64,000 bases of DNA from Bacteroidota bacterium (lineage in GTDB: Bacteria; Bacteroidota; Bacteroidia; Bacteroidales; Lentimicrobiaceae): contig JAEZNO010000041.1 in the NCBI GenBank assembly GCA_023441805.1, positions 1-64,000 of the forward strand. Direction: 5' to 3'. Each line of letters starts with the position of its first letter. Positions within the stretch are counted from its first letter, which is position 1. Positions 8,118-17,383 of this stretch are shown here, in pieces. The position numbers and the translations under genes are program-made. A model generated the notes under the pieces. It did no database searches and was not told the DNA's origin. It saw only the letters and a program-made list of their open reading frames with translations.

Positions 8118-10202
8118 TTATTCGTATCTGCTAAAAACCACAATTGATACAAGACCTTTTGTCCAATCTGCTCCCGATTGCCGGTAGTGGCGGTAACATT
8201 CAAGACTTGTGATAATCAGATCGTATTGAGTGTAATCATATTCAAGAACTCCGTTTGTTCCAAGGCATTCAAGGTCAGTCTGTATATGTTCATTGAAGCG
8301 AGAGGCAACGGTATACATGTACTCTCTTGATGGCTCATCCATACATATTATCAGCACTTTTTTGATAGTGCCGAAACCATTATCAATAACGAGAGCAACA
8401 TCGCAATTTACGTTTTCAAAGAAATATCTTGCCTTGCCACCTGTTTTATCTGAACTAAGCAGTGGACGGGAACTTCCAACAACCATAAGGTTAAACTTAC
8501 CACGGTTGGCTGTTCGGGTGACTTCCTGAGATACAGCCTGCGTTGTTCGGTACTCAGTTTTAACATCAAGATTATTTTCAGCAGCAATTTGATGGATACG
8601 TGCAAAAGCTTCTTCCTCGAACTGCAAAGCACTTTCCTTCGAAATTTCAGTATTGGGTGTCAGGTGCAATGCCGTAATAGCAAGATGTTCCTTTTCTCTT
8701 GAAAATAATTGATTTACCAATGTTAATAGTCGTGCACCGGATGACGGAGGGCCAAATGAGATGAGTACTTTGAAGAGTTTTGTAACAGTAGCCAATGATT
8801 CGCGTGAGCGGTATAGATAGTTTACTAATGACATTGCAGGCCCTGTCATGAATGTTGTGACCAGAGCCATTAACACAAGAATAGTAAAGATCTCGGGAGA
8901 AAGAATACCTATATCATATCCAATATTTAGTGCCACTAGTTCAATCAACCCTCTGGTATTCATTAGAGCCCCGACTGTCAGGCTGTTTTTCCATGATTGT
9001 CCGGTTAACCGTGCAGCAATTGCACTCCCGAAGAATTTACCCACTACAGCTACCAGTATTACAGCTATAGAAGCATTCCATAAACTCTTGTCGTTCAATA
9101 AACCAATCTCGGTGCGAAGACCTGTATATACAAAGAAAAGTGGTAGAAGCAGAACCAGACTAACATCTTCCATCTTTTCAGTCATGATTGATTTAAACCT
9201 CACATTATGAGGCATTATCACTCCAGCCATAAAGGCACCGAATAAAGCATGAATTCCGATGCTTTCAGTGATGTATGCCGAAAAGAGTATCAAGCAGAAA
9301 ACTGATGCAACTACTGTTTTCGATACTGTCTCCTGTACTGAATAATTTGCTGCAATTCTCTCCAATAAGGGTTTTACACCCAACAGCATAAAAGCAATGA
9401 AAAGCAGTGACAGGAGAATTGTGATGATTGCGCTCATTATTGCAGTTGCATTTGCTATAGCAACCACAACAGCCAGAATTCCCCATGCAGTTATATCATT
9501 AATGGCAGCACTGGTTAATGCAATAGAGCCAGCCTGGGTACGTGTAATACCTCTTTCCTGAACAATTCTTGCCAAAACAGGAAAGGCAGTTATGCTCATG
9601 GCGATTCCCATAAATAAAGCAAAGCTTATAAAGTCAGCTCCATTTGGTGCGAATTTATCATAAAGAAAATATGCTAAAATCAACCCCATGAGGTATGGCA
9701 TAATTATACTGGTATTACTAATAAAGAGTGCCGCCTTAGCTCTTTGTTTTATAATACCCATGTCGAGTTCCATGCCTATAATAAACATGAAAAGGATAAG
9801 ACCTATCTGACTCAGAAACTGAAGGTTTGTCAGGGATTCAACAGGAAAGATAAATGCAGAAATTTCAGGAAAAAACATCCCAAGTAACGATGGCCCTAAC
9901 ATAATACCTGCTACAATTTCACCAATAACAGTAGGTTGGCCGATAAACGACATAAGACGGCCAAGTATTCTCGAAAAGATAACTATGACAAGTATTTGTA
10001 AGATTAGTACGGAAAGAGGATGATGCACATTAATAGTTTGCAGAAGATTGAATGTTTGTCCATTATTAATATGCGGCACCTTAGTAATCCCACGTGCATC
10101 CTCGAGTACTTGACCTGCAGTGAATGTAAAATAAAGAATAGCACCGATCACCAGAACCATCAGAAGATTCACCAGCAATCCTATGTACTTATTCTTAAAC
10201 AC
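8118..10202 (-). CDS. Kef/CPA2-type cation:proton antiporter with C-terminal Usp-like domain
   Basis: This is a 694-residue inner-membrane protein. After a first hydrophobic segment (about 10-28), residues 65-460 form the multi-helix Na+/H+ exchanger (CPA2) core. It includes the inverted-repeat style motifs IGQPTVIGEIVAGIMLGPSLLG and TSAAINDITAWGILA. The latter carries the acidic ion-binding pair equivalent (ND). The last 200 residues are soluble and resemble universal-stress-protein folds (LAITALHLTP, LMVVGSSRPLL, DVALVIDNG) rather than the RCK/TrkA-N domain of classical KefB/C. The probable start is GTG at 10202; the next in-frame ATG would remove the first membrane segment. It lies 14 bases after xseB and is probably cotranscribed with xseA-xseB. 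Ion specificity cannot be told from sequence. Confidence 0.85.
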   Translation of the reverse strand: MFKNKYIGLLVNLLMVLVIGAILYFTFTAGQVLEDARGITKVPHINNGQTFNLLQTINVHHPLSVLILQILVIVIFSRILGRLMSFIGQPTVIGEIVAGIMLGPSLLGMFFPEISAFIFPVESLTNLQFLSQIGLILFMFIIGMELDMGIIKQRAKAALFISNTSIIMPYLMGLILAYFLYDKFAPNGADFISFALFMGIAMSITAFPVLARIVQERGITRTQAGSIALTSAAINDITAWGILAVVVAIANATAIMSAIITILLSLLFIAFMLLGVKPLLERIAANYSVQETVSKTVVASVFCLILFSAYITESIGIHALFGAFMAGVIMPHNVRFKSIMTEKMEDVSLVLLLPLFFVYTGLRTEIGLLNDKSLWNASIAVILVAVVGKFFGSAIAARLTGQSWKNSLTVGALMNTRGLIELVALNIGYDIGILSPEIFTILVLMALVTTFMTGPAMSLVNYLYRSRESLATVTKLFKVLISFGPPSSGARLLTLVNQLFSREKEHLAITALHLTPNTEISKESALQFEEEAFARIHQIAAENNLDVKTEYRTTQAVSQEVTRTANRGKFNLMVVGSSRPLLSSDKTGGKARYFFENVNCDVALVIDNGFGTIKKVLIICMDEPSREYMYTVASRFNEHIQTDLECLGTNGVLEYDYTQYDLIITSLECYRHYRQSGADWTKGLVSIVVFSRYE

Positions 10203-10216
10203 TTTAATAGTATAGG

Positions 10217-10429
10217 TTAGTTTTCTTTATCAAAATTCCTTAGGATATTATTAACATCCTGCTCGGTGGTGGTAAGTTTATTTCGGCAAAACTGAAGAAG
10301 CATTGATGCTCTCTTCACCTTATCGGTTAATTCATCAACACCAATAGACGCATCCTCCATTTCTGTAATTATCTGTTCAAGCTCATTAACAGCATCAGTG
10401 TAGGTTAGTTCTTCTTCACTTGTTTCCAT
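10217..10429 (-). CDS. xseB: exodeoxyribonuclease VII small subunit
   Basis: This 70-residue helical protein is the regulatory partner of XseA in exonuclease VII, which degrades single-stranded DNA from both ends. The family pattern is clear: YTDAVNELEQIITEMEDASIGVDELTDKV, then KRASMLLQFCRNKL. Length and position directly after xseA (46-base gap) fit. It is followed 14 bases later by the antiporter gene. Confidence 0.93.
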   Translation of the reverse strand: METSEEELTYTDAVNELEQIITEMEDASIGVDELTDKVKRASMLLQFCRNKLTTTEQDVNNILRNFDKEN

Positions 10430-10475
10430 TTTACCTCCTCAGTTAACTTTTCAAGTAATATAATTATCCCGGCAA

Positions 10476-11873
10476 TCAGCGTTTTCTGACTTCTTCCACT
10501 TTGCCTGTAATGGAATGATGTGCAGTTGTGATTTGCAGATTTGCACCTTCGTTAATTTCATCCGATTCACCGGCAATCTTACCGGCAATCTTCACAATTG
10601 CATATCCACGTTTAAGAACATTCTCGGGATCAAGACTCTTTAATAGATTTCTCTTCTCGAGCAACGTTTGTTTATGCGAATTTAATGAAAATTGGGCATT
10701 TAACATCAAAGCCCGGATATTGTTGTGTAATAATTCCTTTTCCTTATTGATAATTCTTCCCGGATAAAATTCCAATGCGCTCTCATATTTACTGAAAGCG
10801 AGCCTGTTATTAAACAGTAAAGCATTGGCCCCTGATGTGAAAGAAACCGCCTTTTCTTTCAATTCTTCCCTTTGTCGGGTAATAAAATCTTTAATCACTC
10901 CGCTGAATGTCTCAATAACCCCACTTAGTTCATCCTTTTCCTTCTTTAGAAGATCATTTACCAATATCATCAGGTTATTGGCTCTTTCTCTAAGCAATGA
11001 ATCTTGCTCAATAAAACCGGATATAATATAATGAGCTACATCGGTTGGAGTAATCTTATTAACGCAAGCCACCATCTCGGTTACGGTTTCATTGGTTGAG
11101 TGCCCTATACCGGTGATTACAGGTATTGGGAACAATGCCACTTCTCTTGCCAGTGTCAAATGATCATAACACGAAAGACCAACATCATCACCCCCACCTC
11201 TGATAATTGCCACAGCATCATATTGTCGATAAAGTGCCCTGATAATTTTCAACTGACCTGTAATTGACTCTACTGCTCCTTTTCCCTGAAGAATAGCCGG
11301 ATAGAGTCGTGTAATTACATAATAACCCTGCTTGTTATTTCTGAGGGTTACCATCAGGTCGTTATATCCTTTACTTGATTCTACTGAGATGACAGCCAAG
11401 CGCTTTATCAAAGGAGGTACCGGTAAAATACGGTTATTGTTAAAGATGCCCTGACTCTTAAGCTCATTGATAGCATTCATCTTATCGAGTGCCATCTCAC
11501 CAAGTGTGTAGAGAGGTTCTATATCGAATATTTGAAGTGATAATCCATATACAGAAGAAAACCGGATGTAAGCAAGGAACATGATATTCAGTCCTTCTCT
11601 GAACTTTTCCTTAGTTGCTTGCTCAAATTTATTTGAAATGTAGAAAAGATCATCCCTCCAAATAGTTGCCTTAATCTGCGCCTTTACTTTTCCATCGCTT
11701 TTCTCAACCATAAGGGGAAAGCAATGACCACTAACAGGATACAGATTTAAAGCAGAAATCTCAGCCTTAATCCAATACGGATTCTCGTAGAATTTCTCAA
11801 ACATCCGTTCAATGCTTCCAGTTATCTCTGACAGAGCATAAACACGGCGTTCGGATTGCTGAGAGGATGACAT
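10476..11873 (-). CDS. xseA: exodeoxyribonuclease VII large subunit
   Basis: XseA is the catalytic subunit of exonuclease VII, acting in DNA repair and recombination on single-stranded ends. The 465-residue protein has an N-terminal OB-fold (about 8-110: YALSEITGSIERMFEKFYENPYWIKAEIS). The nuclease core carries LAVISVESSKGYNDLMVTL, ILQGKGA, AIIRGGGDD and FPIPVITGIGHSTNETV. A long coiled-coil region (about 290-400) follows, and the conserved C-terminal LKRGYAIV segment is present. It is first in a probable xseA-xseB-antiporter operon with a promoter box immediately upstream. Confidence 0.95.
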   Translation of the reverse strand: MSSSQQSERRVYALSEITGSIERMFEKFYENPYWIKAEISALNLYPVSGHCFPLMVEKSDGKVKAQIKATIWRDDLFYISNKFEQATKEKFREGLNIMFLAYIRFSSVYGLSLQIFDIEPLYTLGEMALDKMNAINELKSQGIFNNNRILPVPPLIKRLAVISVESSKGYNDLMVTLRNNKQGYYVITRLYPAILQGKGAVESITGQLKIIRALYRQYDAVAIIRGGGDDVGLSCYDHLTLAREVALFPIPVITGIGHSTNETVTEMVACVNKITPTDVAHYIISGFIEQDSLLRERANNLMILVNDLLKKEKDELSGVIETFSGVIKDFITRQREELKEKAVSFTSGANALLFNNRLAFSKYESALEFYPGRIINKEKELLHNNIRALMLNAQFSLNSHKQTLLEKRNLLKSLDPENVLKRGYAIVKIAGKIAGESDEINEGANLQITTAHHSITGKVEEVRKR

Positions 11874-11892
11874 ATCTGTAAAGATTTAAATC

Positions 11893-11900
11893 CAAAGTTA
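11893..11900 (-). promoter_or_regulatory. xseA -7 box (TAACTTTG)
   Basis: The minus strand reads TAACTTTG, a full TAnnTTTG match, ending 19 bases before the xseA ATG. This implies a short leader of roughly 10-15 bases. Confidence 0.55.
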
Positions 11901-12026
11901 AGCATTTTAACTATGAGCCATTATGGGCACCATATTCTTAACCTGACTAAAGGAAGCTGAAACAATGCATCACTAAGTTGCAATTGCACTTAATAATTCG
12001 GTATTTAGTCCAAGAAGAAGATCCGA

Positions 12027-13040
12027 CTAAATAAATTTCTTCAGCAATAAAACCAAATCTGCTAATCGGTTAGCATAGCCCGATTCATTATCGTACCATG
12101 CCACAATTTTCACCAGATTATTTTTATCACCTAGTACTGATGTAAGTCCTGCATCAAATATTGCAGAATAGGGATTACCGATTATGTCAATTGACACAAT
12201 AGGATCAGTTGTATATTGCAGGATACCTTTCATTTTACCCTGCGCAGCTTCTTTGAAAGCCTGGTTTATTTCTTCAATTGATGTTGGTTTCCTCACTGTA
12301 CAGGTTAAATCTGTCAGTGAGCCATTTGGTACAGGTACTCTTATACCGGCACCTCCAAGATTACCTTTCAAGTGCGGGAATATACGAGTTGCTGCTTTTG
12401 CTGCACCTGTAGTTGTGGGAATAATACTATAAGCTGCAGCTCTTGCCCTTCGCAGATCAGTGTGGGGGGCATCAATCAGATTCTGGTCACGGGTGTATGA
12501 ATGAACGGTAGTAATAAATCCCTCTTCAATCCCCCAAAGATCATCAATCACTTTAATCATTGGAGCCACACAATTGGTAGTGCATGACGAATTTGATACA
12601 ATGTTATCATCCTTAGTGAGTAGATGGTCATTTATTCCCAGTACCAGGTATTTTACATCCTGTTGCTGGTCTTTCGCAGGGGCTGATATGATCACTTTCT
12701 TTGCACCTGCTTTGAGATGTTTTTCGGCTGAGACTTTATCAACAAACTTACCTGTTGATTCAATTACTATATCAATATCCAGTGCAGCCCAGTTAATATT
12801 GCCGGGTTCAGGCTCACTAAATACAGTTATTTTTTTACCATCTACAGCAATATAATCAACACCTGCTTCAACCTCACCGTCGAATGGTCCGTGAACAGAA
12901 TCATATTTGAATAAATGAGCCAGTGTAGATGGGTCGGTAATATCATTTATGGCAACAACATTGATTTCCGGTTTCTTGAGTAAGGCTCTGAAAGTAATTC
13001 TTCCAATCCTTCCAAAACCATTAATGGCAACTCTGATCAT
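12027..13040 (-). CDS. gap: glyceraldehyde-3-phosphate dehydrogenase (type I)
   Basis: This cytosolic glycolytic enzyme oxidises glyceraldehyde-3-phosphate to 1,3-bisphosphoglycerate with NAD+. The 337-residue protein has the N-terminal INGFGRIGR Rossmann motif (6-14). An aspartate at 33 (INDITD) favours NAD over NADP. The catalytic cysteine is in SNSSCTTNCVAP (about C153) and the active-site histidine in TTVHSYTRDQ. The C-terminal WYDNESGYANRL motif is complete. A good -7 box lies 18 bases upstream of the ATG. It shares strand and direction with the phosphatase gene upstream. Confidence 0.97.
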   Translation of the reverse strand: MIRVAINGFGRIGRITFRALLKKPEINVVAINDITDPSTLAHLFKYDSVHGPFDGEVEAGVDYIAVDGKKITVFSEPEPGNINWAALDIDIVIESTGKFVDKVSAEKHLKAGAKKVIISAPAKDQQQDVKYLVLGINDHLLTKDDNIVSNSSCTTNCVAPMIKVIDDLWGIEEGFITTVHSYTRDQNLIDAPHTDLRRARAAAYSIIPTTTGAAKAATRIFPHLKGNLGGAGIRVPVPNGSLTDLTCTVRKPTSIEEINQAFKEAAQGKMKGILQYTTDPIVSIDIIGNPYSAIFDAGLTSVLGDKNNLVKIVAWYDNESGYANRLADLVLLLKKFI

Positions 13041-13058
13041 AACTTCAGTTTAGTGTGG

Positions 13059-13066
13059 CAAAATTA
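13059..13066 (-). promoter_or_regulatory. gap -7 box (TAATTTTG)
   Basis: The minus strand has TAATTTTG ending 18 bases before the gap ATG, matching TAnnTTTG. No TTTG was seen at the usual upstream spacing. Confidence 0.5.
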
Positions 13067-13120
13067 GGAATTTTGCGTTGATCAGATAGCCGATTTAACA
13101 AACGAAAGTAAACGAAATCC

Positions 13121-13618
13121 TCAGGTCTTGTGAATACTCTTTGGCTGGATAAAGAAATTAAAAACAGGAGGTGATGCATAAAGATTAATCCAACGCTCCA
13201 TCTCGAACGAAAGGGATAAGATTCCGGCAGTTGGCATTGTCTCACCGGGGTGTACCAGACTCATAGCAAATTGTGTGATACCCGGATTATGACTTATCAG
13301 TAACACATGATCCCAATCATCAGGCAAACTGAAAATACTGTCTTCAAAAGCCGGGATATCAGGTTTGTACAATTCATCGTACGTCAAAATCCCATCTTTC
13401 CCTATCCCAAACTCTCTTGCCATAATTTCGGCAGTGGCTATAGCTCTTTTGGCAGGACTACTCACAATGTGCCTTATTTTTATTTTCTCTGATTTGAGAT
13501 AATCAGCCATCGTGTGAGTATTATCTACTCCCTCGTGCATCAGAGGCCGGTCGATGTCAGCTATATTATTCAGATCCTGCACCGACTTAGCATGCCTCAT
13601 CAAATATAATGTCTTCAT
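13121..13618 (-). CDS. sixA: SixA-type histidine phosphatase
   Basis: This is a 165-residue member of the histidine phosphatase (phosphoglycerate-mutase-like) superfamily. The catalytic RHAKS motif is at residues 8-12. The second conserved histidine is in LLISHNPGI, and SSPAKRAIATAEI supplies the phosphate-binding arginine. Size and motifs fit SixA, which removes phosphate from histidine phosphotransfer domains. Many proteins of this size have other or unknown substrates, so the symbol is tentative. It is upstream of gap on the same strand with an 80-base gap. Confidence 0.8.
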   Translation of the reverse strand: MKTLYLMRHAKSVQDLNNIADIDRPLMHEGVDNTHTMADYLKSEKIKIRHIVSSPAKRAIATAEIMAREFGIGKDGILTYDELYKPDIPAFEDSIFSLPDDWDHVLLISHNPGITQFAMSLVHPGETMPTAGILSLSFEMERWINLYASPPVFNFFIQPKSIHKT

Positions 13619-13729
13619 CCTGCCGGGTATTAAATGTTAATCCTCTATTAAATATATGTCGTAACCACAATATTACGAAGATTCAACAATATAAAGATGA
13701 ATGTTGTTGCAGGCTAACAAAAATTCACG

Positions 13730-16700
13730 TCATTTGAGAATAACAAAACTTCCGCTTTGCTCACTGACTTCATCATTATCATCCATAAAAAATGTATGAT
13801 ACATATAGACTCCTGAAACAGGGGGCTGCCCATTTATTTTACCATCCCAACTCGAGTAGATATCATTTGATTCCCAAATCAGCCTTCCCCACTTGTCGTA
13901 GATGGTTATCCTGTATTGCTTTACTCCATTTCCTCTTACAGTGAAATTGTCATTTAAACCATCCCCGTTAGGTGTAAATGCACTTGGAATTTTCAACATA
14001 TATCTTGGAGTAACAAACACAGTGGTTAAGGCTGTATTACTACAACCATATTTATTATTTGTAGTTAGCTGTACCTGATAAATTCCTGAATCAGCATATG
14101 TATGCGTAAATCCTGCTACATCGTATGTATTCCCATCCCCTGTCAACCACTCATAAGTCAGCTCATCCCCTATTGAAGTGCTGTTAAAAGTGATCACCGG
14201 ATTCTTCATACTGACCTTTATTGGATTTGCATCAATCCCTGCAGCAGGGACCGGCCAGGCATCTATTAATGAAGGTACGGTCATTGTATTACTACAACCA
14301 AGATTGGTAACGGTTAAGGAAACAGTATGCAAACCCGGTTCATTAAATACCTGGATGGGTGATTGTTCATTTGAGGTATTTCCTGTACCGAAATCCCATT
14401 TATAAGTAACTCCGGGTATTGTATTAGTTGAAGCATCAGTAAAATCAACTTCCAATGGAACGCATCCTTCGGTAATTCCATGAGTAAAATCGGCTATTGG
14501 CATCGGACTCACTTCAATTGTATGAGTAACAGGCTCACTCACACATGAATTACCTGTCACTGTCAGGCTGATGTTTTTTGTACCAGCCGTACTCCAATGA
14601 ACCTGATAAGGTCCTTGACCACTTCCACTTGCCATTCCGCCATCAAAATTCCAGTCATAAATTCCTAATGCCGAGGCGTTACCGGTATATGTAATAGTTA
14701 AATCTTCACCCTCACACACTCCGGAATCCGAAAGGTTAAACGTAGCATACATCCTGTCCTTTACATAAATTGTAATATTATCAGTGTTCACACAACTGTT
14801 GCCATCTGTGCCGGTTAATGTGTAAGTTGAGGTTACTGTAGGGGCCACGGTTGGTGATAGTGAGTATTCCTGTCCAACCAAACTTGGATCAGTTGAAGTC
14901 CATTGATACGATATAGCACCTGAAGCTGTCAGAGTAACGCTTTCATCAGGACAAATTGAAGTAACAGGTGCCGAGGCTAACACATTGGGCAACTGATTAA
15001 CTGTAACAGTAACCGGAGGCCCATCCTTTATACAGCCATCATCTACAGTCACAGTGTATACAGTTGTAACATCAGGTTTAACTTCAATCGTCTGTCCGGG
15101 ATAACTATTTACACCGTCACTCCAGATAAATGTTCCACCACCTAATGAAGATGAGGCTGTTAGAATCGCTTTATCCCCTGCACAAATTGTTGCATCTGAT
15201 GATACAGTCACCGTCATATTTGTTACAAACACTGTAACTTCATCTGAGTCTGAAAGTGTAGTACAGGCTGCATCGCTGATGGTAACCGTATACGTCATGT
15301 CGGAAAGTGGCGAAACATTAACTGTCTGACCATATCCAACAATAACATTACTGGCATCTCTCCAAACGTAATTAAGATTACCCGAAGGCTGAGCTGTTAG
15401 AGTAGCCGTTTGTCCGTCACAAATAGTTACATCATCACCTGCATTTGCATGAAGTTCACCAACAAAAACAGTAACTTCATCAGTGTCTTCATTGCCACAA
15501 TTATCATAAACAGTAACTGTGTATGTTGTTGTTACAGCAGGTTTAACTACTGGATTTTGAACTGAAGGATCTATTAGACTATTATCATATGGATCAGATT
15601 CCCAGTGCCAACTTGTACCACCCTGGACGCTCAATGTTGTTTCATTGCCATTACATAAGGATACATCATCGCATGCTTTGGCTTCCGGCCCAATGACTTC
15701 TATATTAATATCGTGAACTTCTGTTTGCCCGCAGATATCCGAAACACTTACTGTAAATTGCACGCTATTAGGAGGGCTGACTGTAAGAGTATCATTGGTT
15801 TCACCGGTATTCCATGAATAGTAGTATGGTTCCTGACCTCCATTAGCATAAGCAACCAAGTCAATCGTATCTTCACAGTTTATTGTCATATCTGAAGATG
15901 CCGAACTTGAAAATGGTCGCAAATCCTTGATGTACACTATTACACTGTCGTAGATTGCTGAAGATGGACATAACGAAGCATTGTACTTTAATTTGACAGT
16001 TTCGGTATCCTCTAACTCAAGGTCTTCAATTGGATTGATTGTTAACACAGTAGAAGTACTTCCAGCAGGAATAATAACCTGTGAAGGTATAGTTTCATAG
16101 TCAACTCCATTTTGTGCCGTACCTGATATCTCAAGTTCAATGACATAATCTACAGGAGTTACATCAAACATGATGAATTCAATGTTGGCATTATTACATG
16201 CTTCAACAGCAGTGTCAACTTCAGCATGTGTAAAAGCTACTTCTGAACCTAAACCAACACTTGAAAAACTATTAGCTTCTAGAAAGACACCTGAGTCGTA
16301 CTGGGCATCACCTATGTCGCTTATTGACAATTTAATATGATAAGTCTGACATGGAATGACATCAGCTTTTGCGGTTAAGACTGTAGTAAAACCATCGTAT
16401 TGAATATATGGATTGTCCTGAGGGGTAGTTCCTGTTCCATTATTTACATAATAGTTACAATTTACACAAGGACCATTATTCTGAGTTCCATTGTTAATAC
16501 TTTGTATTGCAACGTACGTCTGTTGCAGAACATTCGGTAGCGTCGCAATATTAATTGCTCCTCCGGGAAATCCCGGAGGACTTGGGAACTCCCCTACGAT
16601 ACCAGGACCGCTGATAAAAAAACCAAAAACATCATTAAAATTTGAAGTCGGACTAGAGAATTCAGGATATTCTTCTGAAGCGAAAACATATCTAAACTCA

Positions 16701-17131
16701 ACCTTATTTGATTGCGGAATAAAATCAAATTCAAGTATACTGGCATCACGAGATGGTTGACCATTCCCGGCAAGTTGCTGTAACACCGGATCGCCGGGAG
16801 TATTAAATTGAGTTTCTTTGCTTCCTGTATCATTTGGCCCTTCAGAATTTTTAACATGCCCTGATGCCAATATAACACCTGAATATATTCCTATATTGGA
16901 TGTACCAATGAATTTTCCTCTTGAATTTACATTGCCGCTGCTTGTTATATTTGAAGTTTCAATCCCCTGTCCAATTAATATCTGTTTGACTAGTACTGAA
17001 TCAGGAATTCCCGAGGTGGCACGGTAACTAATTGGTATTTGTGCACTTAAATTAAAATGCATAAAAAACACTAATAATGTAAAAATAGCAACAGCCAATT
17101 TTCTGCAGGATATTAATGTAAATATCTCCAT
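13730..17131 (-). CDS. giant secreted adhesin-like protein (choice-of-anchor L, Ig/PKD-like repeats, T9SS type-B tail)
   Basis: This is a 1133-residue secreted protein with a signal peptide at residues 1-31 (LAVAIFTLLVFFMHFNLSAQ). Residues 40-285 form a choice-of-anchor L domain (GIYSGVILASGHVKNSEGPND, FASEEYPEF, NDVFGFFISGPG, PCVNCNYYVNNG). A Calx-beta-like segment follows at about 290-405. A series of Ig- or PKD-like repeats comes next, with cores DDVSLCNGNETTLSV, DDVTICDGQTATLTA and SDATICAGDKAILTA. Two clear PKD domains (YDWNFDGG, YKWDFGTG) precede the end. The last 85 residues (IPSAFTPNGDGLNDNF...YRITIYDKWGRLIWES...GVYMYHTFF) are a CHU_C type-B sorting domain. It is predicted to be exported by T9SS and surface-attached. 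Adhesion or matrix function is inferred from architecture only. Confidence 0.88.
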   Translation of the reverse strand: MEIFTLISCRKLAVAIFTLLVFFMHFNLSAQIPISYRATSGIPDSVLVKQILIGQGIETSNITSSGNVNSRGKFIGTSNIGIYSGVILASGHVKNSEGPNDTGSKETQFNTPGDPVLQQLAGNGQPSRDASILEFDFIPQSNKVEFRYVFASEEYPEFSSPTSNFNDVFGFFISGPGIVGEFPSPPGFPGGAINIATLPNVLQQTYVAIQSINNGTQNNGPCVNCNYYVNNGTGTTPQDNPYIQYDGFTTVLTAKADVIPCQTYHIKLSISDIGDAQYDSGVFLEANSFSSVGLGSEVAFTHAEVDTAVEACNNANIEFIMFDVTPVDYVIELEISGTAQNGVDYETIPSQVIIPAGSTSTVLTINPIEDLELEDTETVKLKYNASLCPSSAIYDSVIVYIKDLRPFSSSASSDMTINCEDTIDLVAYANGGQEPYYYSWNTGETNDTLTVSPPNSVQFTVSVSDICGQTEVHDINIEVIGPEAKACDDVSLCNGNETTLSVQGGTSWHWESDPYDNSLIDPSVQNPVVKPAVTTTYTVTVYDNCGNEDTDEVTVFVGELHANAGDDVTICDGQTATLTAQPSGNLNYVWRDASNVIVGYGQTVNVSPLSDMTYTVTISDAACTTLSDSDEVTVFVTNMTVTVSSDATICAGDKAILTASSSLGGGTFIWSDGVNSYPGQTIEVKPDVTTVYTVTVDDGCIKDGPPVTVTVNQLPNVLASAPVTSICPDESVTLTASGAISYQWTSTDPSLVGQEYSLSPTVAPTVTSTYTLTGTDGNSCVNTDNITIYVKDRMYATFNLSDSGVCEGEDLTITYTGNASALGIYDWNFDGGMASGSGQGPYQVHWSTAGTKNISLTVTGNSCVSEPVTHTIEVSPMPIADFTHGITEGCVPLEVDFTDASTNTIPGVTYKWDFGTGNTSNEQSPIQVFNEPGLHTVSLTVTNLGCSNTMTVPSLIDAWPVPAAGIDANPIKVSMKNPVITFNSTSIGDELTYEWLTGDGNTYDVAGFTHTYADSGIYQVQLTTNNKYGCSNTALTTVFVTPRYMLKIPSAFTPNGDGLNDNFTVRGNGVKQYRITIYDKWGRLIWESNDIYSSWDGKINGQPPVSGVYMYHTFFMDDNDEVSEQSGSFVILK

Positions 17132-17228
17132 GATAACTCTGGTTTATAAAATAAATCCAAGTTGCAAATGATTGATAATCAATTTAATGCAATAACTAGA
17201 TGCCTTATTTCCTTCCCGGCATTCGTAA

Positions 17229-17236
17229 CAAATATA
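17229..17236 (-). promoter_or_regulatory. -7 box (TATATTTG) for the 13730-17131 gene
   Basis: The minus strand carries TATATTTG 97 bases upstream of the ATG at 17131. It fits TAnnTTTG but lies in an AT-rich region, so this is a weak assignment. Confidence 0.35.
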
Positions 17237-17383
17237 TATAAAAATTTAACAAAAGCAGTTAACCGGAAAATCTTTCTTATATACTCATTCATTCATCCAT
17301 TCTCAGCTTTCATTCATATTTCCTGAAACGGCCAATGATGTCAATGTTTTTCCTAATTTTAACCCTTTAATAAATTATACGAA

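Noticed and set aside
8848..9210. 120-codon plus-strand open frame inside the antiporter gene
   Set aside because: It is the antisense shadow of membrane helices; the minus-strand antiporter explains the region fully.
13045..13245. 66-codon open frame upstream of gap
   Set aside because: It lies mostly inside the SixA-type phosphatase gene in another frame and leaves no room for the gap promoter.
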